From Kumtagia sp963839725 (lineage in GTDB: Bacteria > Pseudomonadota > Alphaproteobacteria > Rhizobiales > Rhizobiaceae), in contig CAWIWT010000007.1 of the NCBI GenBank assembly GCA_963839725.1, forward strand, positions 186,001 through 250,000: 64,000 nucleotides of DNA. Reading direction: 5' to 3'. Shown here in pieces: positions 15,216-23,982 of this stretch. Position 1 is the first letter of the stretch. Every line of letters begins with the position of its first letter. Position numbers and translations under genes: made by a program. The notes beneath the pieces were generated by a model. It searched no databases, was not told the DNA's origin, and worked only from the letters and a program-made list of their open reading frames with translations.

Positions 15216-15886
15216 AGACTCCAATCCGCGCGGTGATCATTGATGATCACCCGGTTGTGGTTGCGGGAGCTCGCGCGCTCATCGAAGCATCCGACGATAT
15301 CGTGTGTGTCGGCGAGGCCAACAATGGGGTCAGCGGTTTGTCGCTGGTCCAGGAAACCGAGCCGGACGTGATCATCCTTGATGTCTCGCTGCCGGACATG
15401 AATGGACTTGTTCTTGCCCAGCAGATCGTTTCGGCAGGGCATCAGGCTCACATCGTTATGATGACGCTTTACGAAGAACGGACCTATGTGCAGCAAGCGT
15501 TGCAGATCGGTGCGAAGGGCTTCGTCCAGAAGCGGTCGGCTGGCCAGAACCTGCTGCTCGCCATAAGGACGGCGATGCTCGGCGGTTTGTTCCTCGATCC
15601 TCCAACAGCATATGAGATGTCGGTACCATCCGCACGTCAGGCTGCTGTACCGGAGAGTACGCGTGATGCGGTGGAACTGACCAAGCGCGAGCAGGAAGTT
15701 CTGCGGATGGTGGCACTAGGCTACTCCAACAAGGAGATCGCCTGGCGCGCGGCCGTCAGCGTAAAGTCCATCGAGACCTACAAGGCGCGTGCTACGGAGA
15801 AGCTCAATCTCCATTCGCGCGCCCAGATCGTTCATTTTGCCGTCAGACACGGATGGATGAACGTCGTCGACGAAGCGAAACACTAA
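15212..15886 (+). CDS. LuxR/NarL family response regulator
   Basis: 224 residues. The receiver domain has the acidic pair Asp11-Asp12 and phosphoacceptor Asp57 (DVIILDVSLPDMNG), with the conserved Lys around 105. The C-terminal LuxR-type helix-turn-helix starts at LTKREQEVLRMVALGYSNKE and continues through SVKSIETYKARATEKL. Its ATG overlaps the kinase stop (ATGA), giving a coupled two-gene operon that ends at an intrinsic terminator. Targets are not known; repeated 12-mers in the upstream interval are candidates. Confidence 0.95.
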   Translation: MKTPIRAVIIDDHPVVVAGARALIEASDDIVCVGEANNGVSGLSLVQETEPDVIILDVSLPDMNGLVLAQQIVSAGHQAHIVMMTLYEERTYVQQALQIGAKGFVQKRSAGQNLLLAIRTAMLGGLFLDPPTAYEMSVPSARQAAVPESTRDAVELTKREQEVLRMVALGYSNKEIAWRAAVSVKSIETYKARATEKLNLHSRAQIVHFAVRHGWMNVVDEAKH

Positions 15887-15921
15887 ATCGGTCAACGACA
15901 ACTGACGATGCTCCGATCATG

Positions 15922-15958
15922 ACACCCGGCCACGCTGATGCGCTTGCCGGGTGTTTCT
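15922..15958 (+). terminator. Rho-independent terminator of the two-component operon
   Basis: Perfect 9-bp stem, ACACCCGGC (15922-15930) and GCCGGGTGT (15946-15954), with a 15-base loop and a T-rich tail (TTTCT), 35 bases after the response-regulator stop. Confidence 0.8.
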
Positions 15959-16095
15959 ACTTTGGCGTCGCCATGTCGGGTTAACCCCTTCTGATCGACG
16001 GCTTTTCGCAGATGATAATAGCAGCCCCAGCCTGCTAGGCTTTCCGCGATCGGATTTGGTGTTCGGCCAAGCGCGACGAGACGGGATTTGGTGCA

Positions 16096-17205
16096 GTGCG
16101 GATAGTGTTTGTCCTTGCCGGCCTAGGCGCGGGCGGTGCAGAAAAGGTCGTTAACCTGCTCGCACATCACCGCGACAGGTGCGGCGATGAGGTGCACGTC
16201 ATCGCGGTCAACGCTCCCGATGAACGTTCATTCTTTCCCTACGATGACTCGATTGGAGTAGATGCGCTTGCTCAAGCCCCACGCTTGTTGAGGGCTGGTG
16301 CGACGGCGTTTCGATTGATCGAACTCAATCGGCGTCTTGCGGCTATCAAGCCGGACCTGATCATATCGTTTCTCACAAAGGTCAACGTCATTACCGGGCT
16401 CGCTGCGATCGGCCTGAACGCCCCGACGATTATGTCGGAGCGCAACAACTTCAAAGCACAGTCCATGAGCCCGTTTTGGCGATGGATGGCTCCGTATACG
16501 GCGCGCCGCGCAACCAGCCTAGTCATGCAAACCGCCGATGCCCGCAATTCCTTGCCGGAGCATCTCCGGCGGAGGGCTTCGGTCATACCCAATCCGGTTG
16601 TTGTTCCTCCCGCAGGAAAGCGCGGATCGGATATGAAAGGCGCGCGGTTCGTGGCGGTCGGCCGCCTGGACAAGCAGAAGGGCTTCGACATGCTGCTCAC
16701 TGCGTTTGCCAGTGTCGCGCAGAAAATCCCGGACGCTTCACTGGTCATTCACGGCGAAGGCCCTGAACGGGGAGCGCTCGAACAGCAAGCCGGCGCACTT
16801 GGGATTTCGCGTCGCGTCCAACTGCCGGGTGTCACGAATTCGCCGGGAGAGTGGGTTTCGCCGGGCGATGTTTTCGTGCTGAGTTCGCGTTTCGAGGGCT
16901 TTCCGAATGTACTGCTGGAAGCCTTGATGGGCGGCATGGCCACGGTGGCATTCGATTGCCCGTGGGGTCCGGGTGAAATTCTCGAGAATGGTGAAACAGG
17001 GCTGCTTGTCCCCGAGCAGAACCTTGATGCGCTAGGCGCTGCCATGATGCGCGTTGCGACCGACCCGGCGCTAAGGCAAAAGTTGGTGTTTTCCGGCCAG
17101 GCATCTGTAAAACGCTATTCCGCACCGGTTGTCGCGGCGAAGTGGGATGCCATTATCGCCAGCGCGGTTCGTTCGAAACCTGTTGGCATGGCAGTGCAGT
17201 CCTAG
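16096..17205 (+). CDS. GT4 glycosyltransferase
   Basis: 369 residues from a GTG start (16096); no better ATG precedes the conserved strand RIVFVLAGLGAGGAEKVV. The C-terminal half has GRLDKQKGFDMLLTAF, HGEGPERGAL and SSRFEGFPNVLLEALMGGM, placing the E-x7-E site as in GT4 galactosyl/N-acetylgalactosaminyl transferases (GalNAc-alpha-GalNAc transferase-like). Cytoplasmic or peripheral, acting on the lipid-linked precursor. It stands alone between the two-component operon and a convergent GT-C gene, 111 bases apart. The donor is not decidable. Confidence 0.92.
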   Translation: MRIVFVLAGLGAGGAEKVVNLLAHHRDRCGDEVHVIAVNAPDERSFFPYDDSIGVDALAQAPRLLRAGATAFRLIELNRRLAAIKPDLIISFLTKVNVITGLAAIGLNAPTIMSERNNFKAQSMSPFWRWMAPYTARRATSLVMQTADARNSLPEHLRRRASVIPNPVVVPPAGKRGSDMKGARFVAVGRLDKQKGFDMLLTAFASVAQKIPDASLVIHGEGPERGALEQQAGALGISRRVQLPGVTNSPGEWVSPGDVFVLSSRFEGFPNVLLEALMGGMATVAFDCPWGPGEILENGETGLLVPEQNLDALGAAMMRVATDPALRQKLVFSGQASVKRYSAPVVAAKWDAIIASAVRSKPVGMAVQS

Positions 17206-17316
17206 ACCCCGCCAGCCTCGGCTTTCGCGGCCAACGCAGCCCCATTGACCATCCTGTTGGAGCGGTTCCCCTAAGAGGGGGATCGTCATCAGAGTGCGAA
17301 GAACTGCTCTGGCGAC

Positions 17317-18924
17317 CTAACCCGTAGGTGCGGCGCGGACATAAAGTATTCCGGTTCCGTAGCGATCCTTGATGAAGAAATCCTTCGCCTCGGTGTATCC
17401 GTGGGTCTTGGCATAGTCGAGTAACGGGGCTTCCAGCGCCTCGCCAAAGCCGACAAGGATTGCTGCCGGCGGATCGGCGTCGAACAGCGCCCCGATCCGA
17501 GTGGGGGAAACCATGCGATAGTATTTTGCCAACTCCGGAGAGGTTATGTCGGCGGTGCGGTAGGCGAACGGGCCTGTCGCCAGTTCGGGATAAACTTCTG
17601 AACCGCCTTCCAGCGGATAGATCGGCGCCAGAGTCGCTACCTTGCCGGTGACGCCGGCCGCCGCGATCTGCTCAGCGATCTGCTCGCCGGCCTGATGCGT
17701 GCGCATGACGGTCATCCGGTTCGGATGCAGGATCGACCCGACATTCTGAGCGAGGCGCGGGGCGGCGATCACCAGAACGACCATGGTGGCCGCTAATATG
17801 GCCGGCTGCACATTCTGCCGGGCGTCCGGGCCGAGGCAGCCATAGAACAGCGCCAGCGCGATCGGCAGACAGACCAGCGGCGGTGCGAAATATTGCGGGA
17901 AGGCCGGCGTCGGGACGAAACTCAGGACCAGGCACAAGGCGAGCGTGCCGAGCACCAATATGCCCGCTCCCGACGGCAGCATCCAGCGGCCACGGCCCAG
18001 ATAGGCGGAGTCGCGCCTGTAGGTGAGGACAATCGCCAGCAGGGCAGCGAGCGAAACCGCGGCGGCGCCGGCGAGCCAGACTTCGTTGGCCAGCATCAGC
18101 TTGGCGCCGAGTGTCGCGGCTACGCCTTCTTCGGTTGCCGCAGCGCTTTGTGAATACTGCGCGTGAGGGCCGAGGTGATAGCTCATCACATGCGCCAGAA
18201 AGCGCGCCGGATCCTTCGCGAGATAGATCAGAATCGGTAATCCGCCGATCAGCCCGCCCGCCGCCAGCGGCAGCACGACCCGCACGAGGCGCTGCGCGAA
18301 CGTTTCGAGGCGAGGCAGGAACAAGGCGCCAAGAGCCACCATTGGAATGAATGCGACGGCGTTGAGTTTGAAGACAACCGCTATCGAAAGGCAGATGCCG
18401 CTCAGCAGGATCAGCAGCGGTCTCGACCTGCGGTGACGGACGCCAATGATGAACAAGCCAAGCCCGAGGAATGAGAATGGCAGTGGCAGCAGATTGTTGG
18501 TTGCGGTCATGCCCGTCTGGCTGAGGAACAAATCGTTCGCAAGCGAGAGCGCAACGATGCACCAGCTGATGAGGCCGGACCGGGTAATCGCATAGCTGAG
18601 CAGACCGATCGCCACCGCAAAAAGGATCCAGGCCGCCAGCACGCCGAAGCGACCGCTCATCAGCAGATGGTCGGAACCGCTTATCTGCTTGATCGCGTAA
18701 AAGAACCACGCGGACCCAGGCGGGTGGTTGTAGAAGAAATCCTGGTAGAGCCGCTGATCCTCGAGAAGCTGCATCGGCGGGACGTAGAGCTGTTCGTCGC
18801 GCCGAAGGTCGTAGTTCATAATCCGAAGCGCCACGCCGGCAAGCAGGACCACCGACAGGGCCGTCAGCGCGATGCGCACAAGCAGGGACGTTGCTGCCTC
18901 CGTTCGCTCGACTGGCTTATGCAT
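17317..18924 (-). CDS. GT-C family polytopic glycosyltransferase (ArnT/PMT-like)
   Basis: 535 residues with about 11-12 transmembrane helices. The first periplasmic loop carries YDLRRDEQLYVPP, with the acidic Asp-Glu pair typical of the GT-C/GT39-83 superfamily, followed by YNHPPGSAW. A C-terminal soluble tail of about 110 residues lies outside the membrane. Such enzymes use polyprenyl-phosphate sugars in the periplasm to decorate lipids, glycans or proteins. The GT2 gene at 24987-25979 (polyprenyl-phosphate glycosyl synthase type) and the GtrA gene next to it could supply and flip such a donor. Pairing them is inference, as the genes lie 6 kb apart on opposite strands. Confidence 0.85.
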   Translation of the reverse strand: MHKPVERTEAATSLLVRIALTALSVVLLAGVALRIMNYDLRRDEQLYVPPMQLLEDQRLYQDFFYNHPPGSAWFFYAIKQISGSDHLLMSGRFGVLAAWILFAVAIGLLSYAITRSGLISWCIVALSLANDLFLSQTGMTATNNLLPLPFSFLGLGLFIIGVRHRRSRPLLILLSGICLSIAVVFKLNAVAFIPMVALGALFLPRLETFAQRLVRVVLPLAAGGLIGGLPILIYLAKDPARFLAHVMSYHLGPHAQYSQSAAATEEGVAATLGAKLMLANEVWLAGAAAVSLAALLAIVLTYRRDSAYLGRGRWMLPSGAGILVLGTLALCLVLSFVPTPAFPQYFAPPLVCLPIALALFYGCLGPDARQNVQPAILAATMVVLVIAAPRLAQNVGSILHPNRMTVMRTHQAGEQIAEQIAAAGVTGKVATLAPIYPLEGGSEVYPELATGPFAYRTADITSPELAKYYRMVSPTRIGALFDADPPAAILVGFGEALEAPLLDYAKTHGYTEAKDFFIKDRYGTGILYVRAAPTG

Positions 18925-19479
18925 GACAGTCCCCCAAACTATGAACTCACTTCACCCGGGATGACGCATCGGCTGCGGGCTTGATCCGCGCATTGTTGCG
19001 CAGGTAGTCGACACGCGCTGCGAACTGTTTTGTTTTAAGAAACGGAAAAGCCCCGGCGTTTCTTTCAGCGCCGCGCGGTATTCGGTTCGACGATAACGAT
19101 GCCGCCATTCGGCCGTCCGAACCTCGCTCGAGGGGATCCGGTCACATGCCGGGATGAACCAGCTAAACCATTAATTTCTAAGGGTTGCGAGAATGAAATC
19201 GAGCAATTTGGGGGCGATAATCCCGGCGCTTGACGAGGATTTGCCTGACAGCGGCTTGGTTGCCGTTTTCCCGTGAACCAGTAGTATTTGTAGGATCGAG
19301 TGAGGCCGATCCGTGTTCGTGTTGTGAGTACTTATCGCGGCTTTCATAAAAAAAGCAATACGCTCTTTTCGGTCTATACTTCAATATGTAGCAATTCACG
19401 TTGGTGATGCCGGCGCACTTCCAGTCAGCGTACTTGAAGCGCGGCCCAGCCGGTTCCCAAGATGGGCGCGAGGCTTATC
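18925..19479. other. 555-base divergent intergenic region before the CDP-sugar cassette
   Basis: No convincing gene. A 73-codon minus-strand frame at 19178-19399 lacks a ribosome-binding site and family signature. The right half (about 19310-19400) is distinctly A/T-rich, with an A7 run and TATACTTCAATAT, and is the likely place for the promoter of the rfbF cassette and its regulator sites. Nothing more specific is seen. Confidence 0.4.
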
Positions 19480-20322
19480 ATGAAGGTGGTTCTTCTGGCC
19501 GGCGGTCTCGGCTCTCGCCTTGCCGAGGAGACACATAGAATACCAAAGCCTATGGTCGAGGTCGGCGGCAAGCCGATCATCCTGCATGTCATGGACATTT
19601 ACAGTCATTTTGGCTTCCACGATTTTGTCGTGGCCGGTGGCTACAAATGCATGTCGATCAAGGCATTCTTCCACAATTTCCACCTGACCAACGCCGATTT
19701 CACCGTGGCGCTGAGCAGCGGATCGATGGTGCTGAAGCCTACCAAGACGCTTGACTGGAATGTTTCGGTGGTGGACACCGGCGTTCCGACCATGACCGGC
19801 GGACGGCTGTTGCTGCTGCGCGACTGGCTCGATCGCGAGACCTTCATGGTTACCTACTCCGACGGCGTCGGCAACATCGACCTGGAAGCGGTCCTGGCTT
19901 TCCACCGCTCTCACGGTAAGCTGGCGACGGTGACAGCCGTTCAGCCGCCGGCACGCTTCGGCAATCTCGAAATCGAAGGCGACCAGGTTGTCGAATTCAC
20001 CGAGAAGGTCCGCAAGCACGAAACCTGGATCAACGGCGGCTTCTTCATCTTCGAGCCGGGCATACTCGACTATATTCCAAGCCTCGCGGAGCCGCTCGAA
20101 ATGTCGCCGCTGACCAATCTGGCGCGCGACGGCCAACTGATGGCCTACAAGCACACGGGCTTCTGGCATCCGATGGATACGGTTCGCGACCGCGACTACC
20201 TGAACGGCCTTGCTGAAACCGAAACGCCGCCGTGGCTCGAATTCGCGCCGCCCGTACCCTCAGTTGGTTCCATGCCGACCCTGACCGGAATGAGTGAGCA
20301 CAATGGCCGACTTCGTGGATGA
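19480..20322 (+). CDS. rfbF: Glucose-1-phosphate cytidylyltransferase
   Basis: 280 residues from ATG at 19480, which has GAGG seven bases upstream; an earlier ATG at 19462 has no such site. The nucleotidyltransferase signature GGLGSRLAEETHRIPKPM, the MVEVGGKPIILHVM segment, VTYSDGVGNIDL with the metal-binding Asp, and NGGFFIFEPG match RfbF, which makes CDP-glucose from CTP and glucose-1-phosphate. First gene of a compact cassette of seven genes up to 26417. CDP-glucose feeds RfbG next door. The stop lies inside the next gene (20-base overlap), so the two are translationally coupled. Confidence 0.95.
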   Translation: MKVVLLAGGLGSRLAEETHRIPKPMVEVGGKPIILHVMDIYSHFGFHDFVVAGGYKCMSIKAFFHNFHLTNADFTVALSSGSMVLKPTKTLDWNVSVVDTGVPTMTGGRLLLLRDWLDRETFMVTYSDGVGNIDLEAVLAFHRSHGKLATVTAVQPPARFGNLEIEGDQVVEFTEKVRKHETWINGGFFIFEPGILDYIPSLAEPLEMSPLTNLARDGQLMAYKHTGFWHPMDTVRDRDYLNGLAETETPPWLEFAPPVPSVGSMPTLTGMSEHNGRLRG

Positions 20323-21451
20323 GGTTTATCTCAACGAAGCTCTATCCCGCAAACGTGTCCTAGTCACCGGGCATACCGGGTTCAAGGGCGCGTGGCTGAG
20401 CCTTTGGCTGCGCCGGCTTGGTGCAAGCGTGGTCGGCGTGTCGCTGCCGCCGCAAAGCCCTTCCATGTTCAAGGCGATCGGACTCGACCGGATGATAGAC
20501 AACCGGATCGGCGACATCCGCACGAAGGAAGGCCTTCGCAAGGCGATAGGCAACGAGGATTTCGACCTCGTCATCCATATGGCGGCGCAGGCGATCGTAA
20601 GGACTTCCTATGAGGACCCGATCGACACCTACCAGACGAACGTCATGGGAACAGCGATCGTGCTGGAGGCGGCGCGCAGGATGCCGTCGCTGAAAGGCGC
20701 CATCGTCGTCACCAGCGACAAGTGCTACGAGAACCGCGAATGGGTCTGGGGCTATCGCGAACAGGACCCGATGGGCGGAAACGACCCGTACAGCTCGTCG
20801 AAGGGCTGCGCCGAACTGGTTACAGCAGCCTACCGCCGGTCGTTCTTCAGCAATCCGGAAGGGCCACAGCTGGCCAGTGTACGCGCCGGTAACGTGTTCG
20901 GCGGTGGCGACTGGGGCGCCGACCGGCTGATCCCCGATCTGATTCGCTCCGCCGAAACCGGAGTGCCTGCGCGCATCCGCAATCCACGCAATGTGCGGCC
21001 TTGGCAGCATGTGCTGGAGCCGGTGCGGGGCTACCTCATGCTGGCTGCACGACTGATCGATACGGGGCCGGGCTTTGCCGGTGGCTGGAATTTCGGCCCG
21101 GACCGCGAGGCCGCCGTCGACGTGGTTACGCTCGCCGACATGGTCATGGACAAATGGAACGACGCCGGTCCGCAATATGTTGTCGAACGGCAAGCCAATG
21201 ATGCGCCGGAAGCGGTAGTCCTGCGCCTCGACAGCACCAAGGCCAATGTCGAGCTTGGCTGGAAGCCGATCCTGTCGCTCAATCAAGGGGTGTCCATGAC
21301 GGTCGAGTGGCATCTTCGCTACGCCCGGGACCGCGACAACATTGCCCAATTCTCTCAGCAGCAGGTTGCCGAATACGCGGCTGCGTGGTCGGTCAGCCGC
21401 GAGCGAAGCCTTGTTCCCGAAAATCAGATGAAGGTTCCGGTATGCGCGTAA
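20303..21451 (+). CDS. rfbG: CDP-glucose 4,6-dehydratase
   Basis: 382 residues from ATG at 20303; an in-frame GTG at 20294 would add three residues. GHTGFKGAWLSLWL is the NAD-binding loop of RfbG, the SDR catalytic pair is intact in DPYSSSKGCAEL, and RNPRNVRPWQHVLEP is the substrate region. It converts CDP-glucose to CDP-4-keto-6-deoxyglucose, the branch point for 3,6-dideoxy and branched sugars. It overlaps both neighbours in the cassette (20 bases with rfbF, 10 with the rfbH-like gene). Confidence 0.95.
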   Translation: MADFVDEVYLNEALSRKRVLVTGHTGFKGAWLSLWLRRLGASVVGVSLPPQSPSMFKAIGLDRMIDNRIGDIRTKEGLRKAIGNEDFDLVIHMAAQAIVRTSYEDPIDTYQTNVMGTAIVLEAARRMPSLKGAIVVTSDKCYENREWVWGYREQDPMGGNDPYSSSKGCAELVTAAYRRSFFSNPEGPQLASVRAGNVFGGGDWGADRLIPDLIRSAETGVPARIRNPRNVRPWQHVLEPVRGYLMLAARLIDTGPGFAGGWNFGPDREAAVDVVTLADMVMDKWNDAGPQYVVERQANDAPEAVVLRLDSTKANVELGWKPILSLNQGVSMTVEWHLRYARDRDNIAQFSQQQVAEYAAAWSVSRERSLVPENQMKVPVCA

Positions 21452-22695
21452 ATTACGGACAGTCGGTCTATGGCGAAGAGGAAATCGCCGCCGTTGTCGA
21501 TGTGCTTCGCACCTCGACACAGATGGGCACCCGCGTGCGCGGCATGCAGGAGCGGGTTGCCGCGCTGTTCGCCAAGCGCCACGGCATAATGGTCAATTCC
21601 GGTTCGTCGGCAAACTATCTGGCGATCGAGATCCTCAACCTGCCGAAAGGTACGGAGGTGATCACGCCGGCGCTGACCTTCGCCACCACGGTCGCCCCGA
21701 TCGTCCGCGCCGGCCTGGTGCCGGTGTTCATCGACGCTGCCGAGGCGACGTATAACATCGACGTTTCGCAGATCGAGCGCGCCATCACCTCGAAAACCCG
21801 CGCGGTGATGATCCCCTCGCTCATCGGCAATCTGCCGGACTGGGATCGGATCCGAGCCATCGCCGACAAGCACAATCTGATCGTCATAGAGGACAGCGCC
21901 GATACGCTCGGTGCGACGCTCAACGGCACGAGCACGGGAAAGCGCTCGGACATCAGCACCACCAGTTTCTATGGCTCCCATGTCATCACCGCCGCCGGAA
22001 ATGGCGGCATGATCTGCGTCAACGATGAAGAACTCGCCCGGCGTGCGCTGCTGCTGCGTTCGTGGGGCCGCACCTCGTCGCTTTTCGTCGAATCCGAAAC
22101 CATCGAGAACCGGTTCAATGTCGAACTCGACGGTATTGAGTACGACGCAAAGTTCCTGTTCGAGGAGCTCGGTTTCAACATCGAACCCTCGGAGATCAGC
22201 GCCGGCTTCGGCCTGGTGCAACTCGACAAGCTGGAACGCAATATTGCGACACGCGAGCACAATTTCGCTGCACAGTACGCCTTCTTCAAGACCTACGAAG
22301 ACTGGTTCGCACTGCCCAAGCAGTTGCCGGGCTCGCGCACGGGCTGGCTCGCCTTCCCTTTGACGGTGCGCAAGGACGCGCCGTTCACGCGCCGCGACAT
22401 GCAGATTTTCCTGGAGAAACGGGACATCCAGACGCGCCCGGTCTTCACAGGCAACATCCTGCGGCAGCCCGCCATGGCGGGTGTCGTGCACAGGGCGATG
22501 CCGGGCGGCTATCCGGTCGCCGACGATGTCATGCGCGGCGGCATCCTGCTTGCCTGCCATCACGGCCTTATCGCCGAACAACTCGACCACGTCCACAACT
22601 CGTTCCGGGATTTTGCAAGGCAATTCGCGACAGCGCGCCCGAACAAGACAATGCCGGCGCGCCCTGCCGCAACTCCAGCCACGATTGGGATCTGA
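21442..22695 (+). CDS. rfbH: RfbH/ColD-like PMP-dependent sugar 3-dehydrase
   Basis: 417 residues from ATG at 21442, inside the last codons of rfbG. It has the DegT fold with NSGSSANYLA, TPALTFATTV and VIEDSADTLGA. The position that holds the PLP lysine in aminotransferases is His180 in SFYGSHVITAAGNGG, the hallmark of the PMP-dependent 3-dehydrases RfbH (E1) and ColD. RfbH enzymes also carry a cysteine-rich [2Fe-2S] motif after RDWGRD; here that stretch reads SWGRTSSLFVESETIENRF, and the protein has only two cysteines in all (ICVND and LACHHG). An E1-style reductive route is thus unlikely, and a ColD-like mechanism fits better. The substrate is presumably CDP-4-keto-6-deoxyglucose. The symbol reflects family and context, not proven chemistry. 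Confidence 0.85.
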   Translation: MRVNYGQSVYGEEEIAAVVDVLRTSTQMGTRVRGMQERVAALFAKRHGIMVNSGSSANYLAIEILNLPKGTEVITPALTFATTVAPIVRAGLVPVFIDAAEATYNIDVSQIERAITSKTRAVMIPSLIGNLPDWDRIRAIADKHNLIVIEDSADTLGATLNGTSTGKRSDISTTSFYGSHVITAAGNGGMICVNDEELARRALLLRSWGRTSSLFVESETIENRFNVELDGIEYDAKFLFEELGFNIEPSEISAGFGLVQLDKLERNIATREHNFAAQYAFFKTYEDWFALPKQLPGSRTGWLAFPLTVRKDAPFTRRDMQIFLEKRDIQTRPVFTGNILRQPAMAGVVHRAMPGGYPVADDVMRGGILLACHHGLIAEQLDHVHNSFRDFARQFATARPNKTMPARPAATPATIGI

Positions 22696-22697
22696 CA

Positions 22698-23921
22698 ATG
22701 GCCTTGATGACACGTTGCCGTGCCTGTCTTGCCGAGCACCCGTATCTTTTCCTGCCCATGGGCGACCATCCGCCCGCAAACAGCTTCGTGCGCGCCGGCG
22801 ATGTCGGCAAGGAGCAGCCTGTTTATGCGCTTGACACGCAGGTTTGCCTGGAATGCGGTTTGATCGAGGTCGAGGATCAGGTGCCGGAAGGCTTCTTCGA
22901 ACACTATCTCTACGTACCGTCGGGCGCGACCTTGATGCATACTCATTTCGGCGGTCTCGCCGAGGTTCTGAAGGAGAAGGCCAAGTCGGGCCTGATCGTG
23001 GACATCGGCTGCAACGACGGCTTGCTGCTGTCGGCCTGCAACAAGATCGGCTGCAAGACGATCGGCGTCGATCCAGCCGCCAACCTTGCCGAAATCGCCA
23101 AGACCCGCGGCGTCGATGTCGACGTCGGCTATTTCACCGCCGATGCATCGGAGGTGCTGGTCGACAAATACGGTCCGGCTTCGGTGATCGTCACCACCAA
23201 CACGTTCAACCACATTGGCGATCTTCATAATTTCATGGCGGGCGTTAAGCGCTGGTTGGCTGACGATGGCTTCTTCGTCATCGAGGTGCCGTGGGCCAAG
23301 GATTTGCTCGACCGCAATGAGTTCGACACGATCTATCATGAGCATGTCTCCGAGTTCAGCCTGCTGTCGCTGGTCAAACTTGGTGGGTTCTTCGATCTCA
23401 AGGTGGCCGATGTGCACCGGCTGAACGTGCATGGCGGTTCGATGCGCGTGTTCCTGAAGCACGCTGACGCGCTAACCGCCATCGCTCCGATCGTCGGCGA
23501 AATGCTTGCCGAGGAACGCGAGGCAGGCATGCTGTCCGAGGAAACATATCAGGAGTTCGCGGCGCGCATCGATCAGGTGGGCAGCGACCTCAAGGCAATC
23601 CTCGCCGATTGCTCGGCCAAGGGTCTGAAGGTTGCCGGCTACGGCGCGCCTGCCAAGGGCAACACCCTGCTCAACTTCTTCCAGATCGGGCCGGAGACTC
23701 TCGATTATCTGGTCGACCGCAATGCGCTGAAGCAGGGCTTGTATTCGCCCGGCATGAAGATCCCGATCCGCTCGCCGGAAGCTCTTGTCGATGACCGGCC
23801 GGATGTCCTGCTCGTACTTGCGTGGAACTTCTTCGACGAGATCAAGCAGCAGCAAAGCGAGTTTGCCGCCAAGGGGGGAAAATTCCTGGTGCCGCTCCCG
23901 ACTCCTGTCCTTGTCTCTTGA
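22698..23921 (+). CDS. Sugar C-methyltransferase (TylC3/NovU type)
   Basis: 407 residues. The N-terminal zinc-binding domain has Cys7-x2-Cys10 and Cys50-x2-Cys53. The SAM domain carries LIVDIGCNDGLLL (about 99-111) and the catalytic YHEH motif, and a C-terminal Rossmann-like domain has GYGAPAKGNTLLNF. This three-part layout is that of NDP-keto-sugar C-methyltransferases such as TylC3, which add a methyl group next to the 4-keto carbon using SAM. It begins 2 bases after the rfbH-like gene. Together they predict a CDP-linked, C-methylated deoxy sugar. Confidence 0.9.
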   Translation: MALMTRCRACLAEHPYLFLPMGDHPPANSFVRAGDVGKEQPVYALDTQVCLECGLIEVEDQVPEGFFEHYLYVPSGATLMHTHFGGLAEVLKEKAKSGLIVDIGCNDGLLLSACNKIGCKTIGVDPAANLAEIAKTRGVDVDVGYFTADASEVLVDKYGPASVIVTTNTFNHIGDLHNFMAGVKRWLADDGFFVIEVPWAKDLLDRNEFDTIYHEHVSEFSLLSLVKLGGFFDLKVADVHRLNVHGGSMRVFLKHADALTAIAPIVGEMLAEEREAGMLSEETYQEFAARIDQVGSDLKAILADCSAKGLKVAGYGAPAKGNTLLNFFQIGPETLDYLVDRNALKQGLYSPGMKIPIRSPEALVDDRPDVLLVLAWNFFDEIKQQQSEFAAKGGKFLVPLPTPVLVS

Positions 23922-23982
23922 TCCGAAACGCGTGGCCCATATGATCACCCACGCCTTTCCCATCCCATCGTCGTGAGGTGCG

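Noticed and set aside
19178..19399. 73-codon minus-strand frame in the rfbF upstream region
   Set aside because: No ribosome-binding site, odd composition, and it lies in the A/T-rich promoter region.
21424..22779. Long minus-strand frames over the rfbH-like gene, and similar ones over lspL, ugd, acs and atpA
   Set aside because: All are complements of strongly conserved plus- or minus-strand genes with no motif of their own.
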